From Sapria himalayana (Eukaryota; Streptophyta; Magnoliopsida; Malpighiales; Rafflesiaceae), in assembly GCA_029783825.1 (NCBI GenBank), contig JAREIK010000686.1, positions 117,011 to 181,010 on the forward strand: DNA of 64,000 nucleotides, read 5' to 3'. A program made the position numbers and the translations under genes. Below are positions 12,614-22,752 of the stretch, piece by piece. The notes below the pieces were generated by a model. It was not told where the DNA came from and searched no databases. It was given only the letters and a program-made list of their open reading frames with translations. Positions within the stretch are counted from its first letter, which is position 1. Each line of letters starts with the position of its first letter.

Positions 12614-15600
12614 TAAATAATAAATAATAAATTTAATTTTTATTTGTATTCATTATAATTTTAAATATTCATTTTAATTATTTTTTAGTTTATTTTATAG
12701 AAATATTAATTATAAAATAAATAATGAGTAAGATATATAATTTAAATAGATTATTTTTTATGAAAAAAATATAAGGTTATAAAAATAAACAAAATTTCAA
12801 TAATTTAAAATTTTATTTAGTAATATAATTTACTTTGATTTTGAATTATTTTGGGTTCTGCAAATATATTTTAATTAATATTATCTTATTAATAATAGTT
12901 TCTTAATTTATTTTTAGATCATTATAATAATATATATAAATAAAATTTTTTATATTAAATTTACATCAAATATAATTATAAAGATTATTATAAATAAGTA
13001 TTGCATTCATATTTTAGAAAAATTTAAAATTATTACATTTTCAAAGGTAATAACCTTTGAAAATCACAAAAATTCATAAAAATAAATTTTTTGTTATTTC
13101 ATTGATTAAATAAAACCTATACGCACCTAAATGTCCAAACATATAAAGTAATAAACTCCTTAACCCCAAAACCACAAAAAACTTAAACCATTAAATAGGT
13201 ATACCCTAAATAATAAATAATAAATCTCTTTTTATTAGTATTCATTATAATTCTAAATATTCATTTTAATTGTTTATCAATTTATTTTTATAGAAATATT
13301 AATTACAAAATAAATTATTAGTGAGAGAAATATAATTTAAATAATTTATTTTTCATCAAAAAAATATATATGCTTATAAAATGAGGCAAAATTTTTAAAA
13401 TAAGAAATTATTATTTAGTAATATATCTTATTTTGATTTTGAATCATTTTAGATTCTACAATTATATTTTAATTTATATCATTTTTATTAATAATAGTTT
13501 TTTTAATTTATTTATTGATCATTATTATAATATCTATTAATAAAATTATTTATATTTAGTTTACATTATATATAATTATCAAGATTATTATAACTAAATA
13601 TTATATTCACATTTAAAAAATTTAAAATTATTATATTTTCAAAGGTTACAACCAACAAAAATTAAAAAAATTCAAAAAATTAAATTTTTTGTTTTTTAAT
13701 TCTTTAGATAATAACTATAAATCACTAAAGGTATAAACACTTAAATCACTAAACTCTTAATCCCAAAAACACCTAAATACTTAAACCATTAAACCGGTAT
13801 ATCCTGAATAATAAATAATAAATCTCATTTTTATTTGTATTCATTATAATTTTAAATAATTATTTTAATTATTTATTAGTTTATTATTATAGAATTATAA
13901 ATTACAAAATAAATTATGAGAAAGACAAATTAATTTAAATAATTTATTTATAATAATCAAAAATATAAAGTTATAAAAAAAGCAAAACATTAAAAAAATT
14001 ATTATTAAGTAATATATTTTACTTTATTTTTTAATAAATTTAGATTTAGCAAATATATTTTAAATAATATCTATCTTATTAATAATTGTTAATTAAATTT
14101 TTTATGATCATTATTATAATATCTAGAAATCTAATTATTTATATTTAATTTAAATGACTTATAATTATTAAGATTATTATAACTAAATATTATATTTACA
14201 TTTAAAAAAAATTAAAAATTATTATATTTTAAAAGGTTATAACCTTCAAAAATTAAAAAAATATTAAAAATAATTTTTTGTTATATCATTGTTTAAATAA
14301 AACTTATAGACCACTAAATGCCTAAACACTTAAACCTCTAAACTCCTAAACTCAAAAGCCCCTAAATACTTAACTCTTTAAACTCGTAAACCTTAAATAT
14401 AATTTAAATAATTTATTAAAATACTAATTACCAAATAAATTATGAGTGATACAAATATAATTTAAATAATTTATCTTTCATCAAAAAATATATAAGCATA
14501 TAAAAAGAAGCAAAAACTAAAAAAAATTATTATTTAGAAAAAAATTTTACTTGGATTTTGAATATTTTTAGGTTTTGCAATTATATTTTAATTTATATCT
14601 ATCATATTAATAATAGCATATTAATTTACTTTTTGATAATTGATATAATATCTATCAATAAAATTGTTTATATTTAGTTTATATTATATATAATTATAAT
14701 GATTCTTATTACCAAATATTGTATTCACATTTTTAAAAAAATTTAAAATTATTATATTTTCAAAGTTTATAAACTTTGAATATGTGAAGAAATATCAAAA
14801 ATAACATTTTTGTTATTACTTTGTTTAAATAAAATTATAAACCACTAAATGCCTAAAAACATAAATCGCTAAAGTCATAAACAAAGAATCCTTTTAATAC
14901 TTAAAATATTAAATTGGTATACATTAATTATAATTCATAAATCTCATTTTAATTTTATTCAGTATAATTTTAAATTTTTATTTTAATTTTTTATCAGTTT
15001 ATTTTTATAGAAATATTAATTACAAAATAAATTATTAGTGTGACAGTCTAATTTAAATTAGATTGGTATACCCAAAATAATAAAGAATAAATCTCAATAT
15101 TATTTTTTTCATTATAATTTTAAATATTCATTTTAATTATTTATTTGTTTATTTTTATATAAATATTAATTAAGAAATAAATTATGAGTTAGACAAATAT
15201 AATTTAAATAAATTAATTTTCATCAAAAAAATATGGATAAACTTTTTAAAAGAAAAAAAAATTTTAAAATAACTAATTATTATATAGATATATATTTTGA
15301 TTTCTTTTGAATCATTTTAGGTTTTTATATTATATTTTAATTGATATCTATCTTATTAATAATAGATTATTAATATATTTTTTGATTATTTTTAGAATAT
15401 TTATCAATAGTATTGTTTATATTGAATTTATATGATATATAAATATAATGATTATTATAACTAAATATTGAATTCACATTTGAAAAAAATTTAAAAATTA
15501 TTATATTTTCAAATGTTATAACCTTTGAAAATATTAAAAAATAATAAAAATAAATATTTTATTATTTTAATTTTTAAATAAAACCTATAAACCACTAAAT

Positions 15601-18600
15601 GCATACACAGTTAAATCAGTAAATTTCTAAGGCCCGTAATGCCTAAATACATAAACCATTAAACTACTATATACTACTTAATAATTAAGAAATCTAATTT
15701 TTATTTCAATTTATTATTATTTTAAATATTCATTTTAATTATTTATCAGTTTATTTTTATAGAAATATTAATTATAAAAAAAATTATTAGTGAGCCATAT
15801 CTATTTTAAATAATTCATTTTTTATCAAAAAAATATATATTCTTATAAAAAGAGGCAAAATTTTAAAAACAAAAATTTATTATTTTGGAATATATTTTAT
15901 TTTGATTTTGAATCATTTTAGTTTTTACAATTATATTTTAATTTATATCATTATTTTTAATAATAGTTTATTAATTTTTTATTGATCATTATTATAATAT
16001 CTATTAATAAAATTATTTATATTGAGATTACATTATATATAATTATTAAGAATATTAGAACTAAATATTATATTAACATTTAAATAAAATTAAAAATTAT
16101 TATATTTTCGAAGGTTATCACCTTCCAAAATTAAAAAAATTAAAAATTTAATTTTTTATTTTTTAATTCTTTAAATAAAAACTATAAATCACTAAAGTCC
16201 TAAACACTTAAATCATTAAACCTCAAAACAATAAATATGTAAACAATTAAACTAGTATATCCCAAATAATAAATATTAAATCTCAATTTTATTTGTATTC
16301 ATTATAATTTTAAATATTCATTTAAATTATTTATTAGTTTATTTTTATAGAATTATTAATTAAAAATAAATTATGTGGAAGACAAATATAATTTTTATAA
16401 TTTACATTTAATAACAAAAAATATAAACTTATAAAAAGAAGCAAAACATCAAAAAAGTTATTATTTAGTATTATATTTTACTTTGATTATGAATAAATTT
16501 ACGTTTTGCAAATATATTTTAAAAAATATCTATCTTATTAATAATAGTTTATTAATTTATTTTTTGATCATTAATATAATATATATCAATATAATTGTTT
16601 ATATTGAATTAACATGATACATAATTATTAAGATAATTATAACTAAATTTAGTATTCACATATAAAAAAATTTAAAAATTGTTATATTTTCAAAGGTTAT
16701 AACCTTCAAAAATTAGAAAAAATAACAAAAATAAATTTTTTGTTATATCATTGTTTAAATAAAACTTATAAACCATTAAATTCCTAAATACATAAATCTC
16801 TAAACTCATAAACCCCAAAGTCCCTAAATACCTAAACCTTTAAACTCGTAAACCTTAAATATAATTTAAATAATTTATAGAAATATTAATTACAAAATAA
16901 ATTAAGAGTGACAAATATAATTTAAATAATATATTTTTCAACAAAAAAAAATATAAGCTTATAAAATGATGCAAAAACAAAAAAAAATTAATATTTAGTA
17001 ATAAATTTTACTTTGATTTTGAATCATTTTATGTTTTTTAATTGTATTTTAATTTATATTTATCATACTAATAATAGTTTATTAATTTATTTTTTGATAA
17101 TTAATATAATATGTATGAATAAAAGTGTTTATATTTATTTTATATTATATATAGTTATAATAATTATTATTACTAAATATTGTATTCACATTTATAAAAA
17201 ATTTTAAAATTATTATTTTTTCAATTGTTATGACATTTGAAAATGTGAAAAAATATCAAAAATAAATATTTTGTTATTTCATTGTTTTAATAAAAGCTAT
17301 AAACCATTAAATGCATAAATACTTTAATCAATAACTATTTAATTTCGAAAACCCTAAATAGATAAACTTATAAAAAGAAGAAAAAAATTAAAAACAAAAA
17401 ATTATTATATAGTAATATATTTTATTTTGTTTCTGAATCATTTTAGGTTTTGTAATTATATTTTAATTGATATCTAAACTTATTAATAATAGATTATTAA
17501 TTTATTTTTTGATCATAATTATAATATTTATCAATAAATATATGTATATTTAATTTATATGATATATAATTTAATAATTATTATAACTAAATATTGTATT
17601 CACTTTTGAAAAAAATTTTAAAATTATTATATTTTCAAAGATTATAACCTTTGAACATGTGAAAAAAAATATTTTTTTTATTATTTCATTATTTAAATAA
17701 AACCTATAAATCACTAAATGCCTTAACACTTAAATAGCTAAACTACAAAATATCAATACCCCTATATAGATTATCGTTTAAAAAGGTAACCCCTAAATAA
17801 TAATTAATAAATCTCATTTTTATTTCTTTTCATTTTAATTTATAAAATTCATTTTGATTGTTTAGTTTTTTATTTATATATATATATTAATTATAAAATA
17901 AATTATGAGTTAAAAATATTATTTATAAAAATTATTTTTCATCAAAAAATAGATAAGCTTATAAAAAGAATAAAAATTTAAAAACAAATAATTATTATTA
18001 AGTAATATATTTTGCTTTGCTTTTAAAACATTTTAGGTTTTGATTTATATTTTAAGTAATATTAATCATATTCATAATAGATTTTTAATTTAATTTTAGA
18101 TAATTATTAGAATATCTATAAATAAAATTGTTTATATTGAATTTATATGTATATAATTATTATGATTTTTATAAATAAATATTTATTCACTTTTGAAAAA
18201 AATTTAAAAATTATTATATTTTGAAAGGTTATAAACTTTGAAAATATCAAAATATAATAAAAATAATTTTTTTTTATTTTTTTTCTTAAATAAAACCCCT
18301 AAACCACTAAATGCATACACAGTTAAATCAGTAAACTCCTTAACCCCATAATGCATAAATACATAAACCATTAAACTGCTATACACTACTTAATAATTAA
18401 TAAATCTAATTTTTATTTCTATTTATTATAATTTTAAATATTCATTTTAATTATTTATTATTTTATTTTTATTGAATTATTTATTACAAAATAATGTATG
18501 AGTGCGACAAATATAATTTAATTAATTTATTTTTAATAAAAAATATATACGGTTCTAAAAGAAGTAAAAATTTAAAAATTAAAAATTATTATCCAGTAAT

Positions 18601-19555
18601 ATATTATACTTTAATTTTGAATCAATAAAATTTAAAAATTATTATTATCCAGTGAAAATTTTTAATAAATCTTTTTATTAATAGTTTATTAATTTAATTT
18701 TTGATCATTAATATATTATGTATCTATAAAATTATTTATATTGAATTTATATGATATATATTTACTAATAATATTAAAACTAAATATTGTATTCACATTG
18801 CAAAAATTGTAAATATTAATATATTTTCATAGGTTATAACATATGAAATTGATAACAAATTATAAAATTTTTTTTTGTTATTTTCTTTTTTTATATAAAA
18901 CCTATAAACAACTAAAAGCCTAAAAACATAAATCGCTAAACTCCTAACAACAAAACCTCTAAATACTTAAAATATTAAACTGGTATACAATAATAATAAA
19001 TCTTAAATCTCATTTTAATTTTTATTCAGTATAATTTTAAATTTTTATTTTAATTATTTATCAGTTTATTTTTATAGAAATATTAATTAAAAAATAAATT
19101 ATTAGTGAGACGGATCTAATTTAAATTAAACCGGTATCCCTAAATAATAAATAATAAATCTCATTTTTTTTCATTATAATTTTAAATATTCATTTTAATT
19201 AGTTATTTGTTTATTTATATATAAATATTAATTACAAAATAAATTATGAGTTAGACAAATATAATTTATATAAATTATTTTTCATTAAAAAATATAATTA
19301 AAAGAAGAAAAAATTCACTAACAAAAAATTATTATATAGTAATATATTTTTCTTTGCTTCTGAATCATTTTTAGTTTTGTAATTATATTTTAATTAATAT
19401 CTATCTTATTATAAATGGATTATTAATTTATTTTTTGATTATTATTAGAATATTTATTAATAAAATTGTTTATATTGAATTTATATAATATATAAATATA
19501 ATGATTAGTATAACTAAATATTGTATTCACATTTTAAAAAAATTTAAAAATTATT

Positions 19556-19587
19556 ATATTTTCAAAGGTTATAACCTTTGAAAATAT
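19556..19587. repeat. Example of the conserved monomer palindrome (32 bp, perfect)
   Basis: The core CAAAGGTTATAACCTTTG is flanked by ATATTTT and AAAATAT, self-complementary over 32 bp. This is the best-preserved landmark of the satellite and lies about 70 bp before the hAT insertion site of the same monomer. Other near-perfect copies are at about 25,043, 32,110, 35,253, 52,463 and 59,718. Confidence 0.93.
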
Positions 19588-19655
19588 CAAAAAATAATAA
19601 AAATAAATTTTTTGTTATTTTATTTTTTAAATAAAACCTATAAACCACTCAATGC

Positions 19656-19673
19656 TAGGGGTGCTCATGGGAC
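19656..19673 (+). repeat. Left terminal inverted repeat, hAT copy 1
   Basis: Reads TAGGGGTGCTCATGGGAC and pairs with 22,735-22,752 at 16 of 18 positions. It directly follows the 8-bp target duplication CTCAATGC. Confidence 0.9.
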
Positions 19674-20372
19674 GGGACAGAATGGGTATTACAAATCTCC
19701 AGTCCCTTACCACTAGTTCGGAGATTTTTTTTTGAAGATCCAGACTCATCCCATATGTTGAAAATATGGGACAGGACGGGATGGAGATCAGAGATTATTG
19801 GTAGGATAAAATGGTTCCGGGACGGAACCTATTTTAGACATTTTTTTTCAATTTATTTTCTTCAAACCGACCAAGTTAGTTCATGTTGAAACCTTGTGTT
19901 TTACCATTTATCATTCCTTAGTTATGTATCTTTCAAACTAAAATTTGGACAATTTTGTTTTGTCAAATAGGCTGAATACCACAAACGAGTTCCATTACCT
20001 TGTCAAAAGGTTTGATGGGCAGAAAAGGATAGAAATGTTAAATAGAACGGGACTGAGTTGTGTGCTTAATTTGGTTCTTTGTTTTTTCACAAGTTGGCTT
20101 TGTTCCGCCAAGTGAAAGTTAACCATAATAGCAATACTACATTTTTTAAACAAATACTTAAAATATTATGGAATAGCTAAAGATGACCACAAACATTGGT
20201 AGCATCAATTACTACTTAAGTAATTGCTAAAATTAGGTAGTTTAATATAACAAAAAAATACAACTAATAACAACCATGATAATTATCATTTCAAAGGTTC
20301 GTCACGAAACAGCAACGAAAATTCAAACCCAATTAATTATCTGTTCTACAAGTCCTCTCTTTTCTTCCTCCA

Positions 20373-20461
20373 CTGTAAAAGGATAACCAAAGATGAAAAC
20401 ATGTTAATCATGTAGACATGAATTTCTAAGATGGAATAGTAATAAAAAAACAAAATATTAC
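20373..20461 (-). other. Candidate 3' intron 2 of the hAT transposase, copy 1
   Basis: An 89-nt segment on the minus strand, GTAATATTTTG to CCTTTTACAG. Splicing it would join ...IKFYK to WRKKREDL and a TAG stop at 20,346-20,348. In copies 2 and 3 one extra base in the preceding exon would stop the frame earlier, so the coding value of the last exon is uncertain. Confidence 0.45.
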
Positions 20462-20538
20462 CTTATAAAATTTAATACACCCATTCAAATTTAGTTCGCC
20501 AACTATAGTTGGAAGATTATTTGGATCTTGTGACCCCT

Positions 20539-20629
20539 CTGAAAATTGTAATTAAACCATATTTTAATTAAATTGAATGAATAAAATAAGTAAAAGTGAA
20601 ATTAAAATTTACAAGATTTGTATACTAAC
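20539..20629 (-). other. Candidate 3' intron 1 of the hAT transposase, copy 1
   Basis: A 91-nt AT-rich segment on the minus strand, starting GTTAGTATAC and ending ACAATTTTCAG. Removing it joins ...GAATCAG to AGGGGTCACAAG and keeps the frame open (residues ESEGSQDPNN). The same 91-nt intron with GT and AG borders occurs in copy 2 (37,536-37,626) and copy 3 (42,587-42,677). Splicing is inferred. Confidence 0.6.
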
Positions 20630-22139
20630 CTGATTCATTATCATCAAGGTCTTAAACTAATTGTTCAATTTCAATAGGTTTGTTTGAGCTTCTCAAACAA
20701 TCTTGTAGAAATATGAGAACTTCAGTTGTAATAGGTGTTAAAGAACTCCTAAATTTATTTAAAGTTCTCCCTCCAATGCTAAATGTAGATTCGTAGGCCA
20801 CAGTAGATTCTTGGATATCAAATACATCCCTTGCTACATTTTCCAAAGAAGGATACCTAACCTCATTTACCTTCCATGGGTTTAGAAGATCAAAATCAAT
20901 TCTACTTTTGAACCAAACTCCTTCAAAAACCTTTTGTCTTTGTCCTCCAACTTATCAAATTCTTTTTGATATTTTATATCAATTTGTAGCATCAAATAAG
21001 TTGAATTCCATCTTGTAGGACAATCTAATTGCAATGAAGATCTATATGTCAAGTTTGCTTCTTCAACACAAACTTAAACATATCTAGTCTTATAGGACTG
21101 CTCCTCACATATTTCACCATACCTCTAATTTTTTGAATAACACCCTCAACTACTACAATGCCATCTCTGACAATTAAGTTTAGGATATAAGCACAACATC
21201 TCATATGAAAATGCTCGCCACTCAAAGGTACAAAACTTTTCTTCACAAGCCTTTTTTTCAAATGTTCAACTGCAACATCATTATTTGATGCATTGTCAAT
21301 AGTAATGCACATCAACTTTCTCAAACCCCATTGATTCATGCAAAACTCAATAGCATTTATAATATTAACTCCAGAATGACTTTTAATTACACAAAAGTTC
21401 AAAAGCCATTTATGCATATTCTATTAAGAATCAATGAAATGAATAGACAAAGATTTAAACTCATCCAAGTGTTGGTAGTCAATGAAACTCTATAATAATG
21501 AGATGATATGCTATCAAATAATTTCTTCTTTTCCTTCACAAACAAAGAAAAACAATCCTTCGGTGTGGGATGCTTAGATGGAATTTTAAATTGAGGCACA
21601 CCAACTTCACAAAACTTTTTAAACTCATCCCTCTCAACAAAACAAAAAGGAAATTCATCTTTTATGATCATTTTCACCAAAGCCTCCCTAACTAGTTGTT
21701 GATCAAATTGCCAACAAGTTAATTTGTTATCCTCTGAACTAGTACCTTTAGTGAAACTCAACAACGATTGTGACTTGTCTATACCATTGTGAGCTTCTAT
21801 CAATTCTTTTTTGTGTGGAAATTTCCTACAAGTCTTTCTCAAGTATTTCCATAAACTAGAAGTACCTTGATCACTTTTTGCCAAGTATTCTTTCTTGCAC
21901 CATATACAAGCTGCCCTACCAGTTTCATTTCCCTCTGAATCAACTAATATCTCATAAGTTTCCCAAATAGTAGACATATACTTTTTATGAGCTTGAGGTT
22001 CAGATGTACCTTGACTTTCTTTTTCAATTGGAATTGAAGAACCTGCCGTAACAATAGGAGGGTTCGTGAAAAGATGATGATTGGATTTACCAATACTTTG
22101 ATCATTTGAGATGTGCTCATATTCAATTTATTATATTTT

Positions 22140-22175
22140 TTATTTACCGCTAGATTGTGCCATCAGCATTGCCAT
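22140..22175 (-). other. Short conserved leader frame ahead of the hAT transposase, copy 1
   Basis: An 11-codon frame (MAMLMAQSSGK, then stop) just upstream of the BED frame. It recurs in copy 2 (39,730-39,765, MAMHMARSSGK) and copy 3 (44,778-44,813, MAMQMAQSNGK). Between it and the transposase frame a TAA is present in all copies. It may be a former first exon, the true start with a lost splice or frameshift, or an upstream reading frame. Its function is unknown. Confidence 0.35.
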
Positions 22176-22734
22176 TAATTAATATGATATGTTAAGCATA
22201 AATACATATAAATATTTCAAACAAGCAAGCTCTACATAACAGACTTTAACACATTCAGCCCACTGATTCGGCTGAACCACAACACCACAACCAATACTCA
22301 ACAAACCTGACTGAGACACATAAAAATAATTAATCACTCAATTCTCATTAGAAAAACAAACCAAAAGGCTGGTGGCATCTGAGACACGAAGGAGGCAACC
22401 AGAAATGCAACAGGCAAGGGCTGGACCTAATTGAACATGGCTGGAACAGTGTGAGGTGGTCTGGAACTCGTTGGAATAGCAATAGGTGCACTAGAATTAT
22501 ATGGGCAGTAGCGGAATTGGTGGCATCTTCATGTTATATATATATATATATTCCTGGTTCTAGTATCGATTTTTTAGGATGGGACGGTTCTCGGGATGGA
22601 TATTGCTTAAGATCTGGAACCATCCCAAAAGAAAAAATACATGACAGAATGGGACGGGAAAAGTCAAAGTCAACAGATTTTAACCGTCCCAATTCTTTAG
22701 GGACAAGACTTTAGGTCGGGTTGCGAATCTCCGA

Positions 22735-22752
22735 GTCCCGTGAGCAACCCTA
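22735..22752 (-). repeat. Right terminal inverted repeat, hAT copy 1
   Basis: On the minus strand reads TAGGGTTGCTCACGGGAC, the partner of the left end. It is followed by CTAAATGC, the unmutated satellite target sequence. Confidence 0.9.

Larger units (their letters stand above)
11581..19655 (+). repeat. AT-rich satellite array, forward block C (upstream of hAT copy 1)
   Basis: Forward-oriented satellite. Palindrome cores start at 11866, 12462, 13046, 13644, 14235, 14765, 15514, 16113, 16695, 17226, 17640, 18227, 18832 and 19567. Spacings are mainly 582-605, with about 530 for the shortened class (14,385 and 16,845 junctions) and about 740 for the composite class (15,050 and 19,110 junctions). 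The spacing of 414 between 17226 and 17640 marks a local deletion. The monomer order is repeated at about 28,950-36,716, which makes this one copy of a higher-order unit. No gene is visible. Confidence 0.92.
20346..22127 (-). pseudogene. hAT transposase pseudogene, copy 1
   Basis: Remnant of a BED zinc-finger hAT transposase, the enzyme that cuts and pastes the element. From the N-terminus (right to left): a BED finger in the frame 21,399-21,977, with TIWETYE, the pair CIWC and a later KTC, but Tyr where the finger histidine is expected (LWKYLRKTC). Then comes the RNase H-like core, where the first-Asp motif is TTNTW instead of TTDTW. The frame 21,049-21,417 holds ITIDNASNND (second Asp region) and HFHMRCCAYILNLIV. 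The C-terminal dimerisation segment (20,652-20,846) has ARDVFDI, ESTFSIGGRTLN and KFRSSLTP. A frameshift and two adjacent stops separate the first two frames, about 560 bp encoding the middle are deleted near 20,906, and a Gln-to-stop change ends the frame at 20,652. Two AT-rich introns (20,539-20,629 and 20,373-20,461) seem to split the 3' end. It cannot encode an active enzyme. Confidence 0.9.
19656..22752 (-). mobile_element. hAT transposon copy 1 (3,097 bp, internally deleted, non-autonomous)
   Basis: A complete but decayed hAT superfamily DNA transposon. The ends form an 18-bp imperfect terminal inverted repeat (left TAGGGGTGCTCATGGGAC; right end reads TAGGGTTGCTCACGGGAC on the minus strand). 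Flanking 8-bp target duplications are CTCAATGC (19,648-19,655) and CTAAATGC (22,753-22,760), one mismatch. An 8-bp duplication and a T/CAGGG start are standard for hAT. Subterminal regions are rich in GGGACGG / CCGTCCC copies. Compared with copies 2 and 3 it lacks about 560 bp of the transposase gene, with the junction near 20,906. GC content is sharply higher than in the satellite around it. Confidence 0.95.

Noticed and set aside
22451..22714. Plus-strand frames in hAT right ends (22,451-22,714 and 40,035-40,358) with shared GWDGSRDGY-like sequence
   Set aside because: They lie over the subterminal GGGACGG repeats, on the strand opposite the transposase, and are not kept in copy 3. They are shadows of the element's ends.
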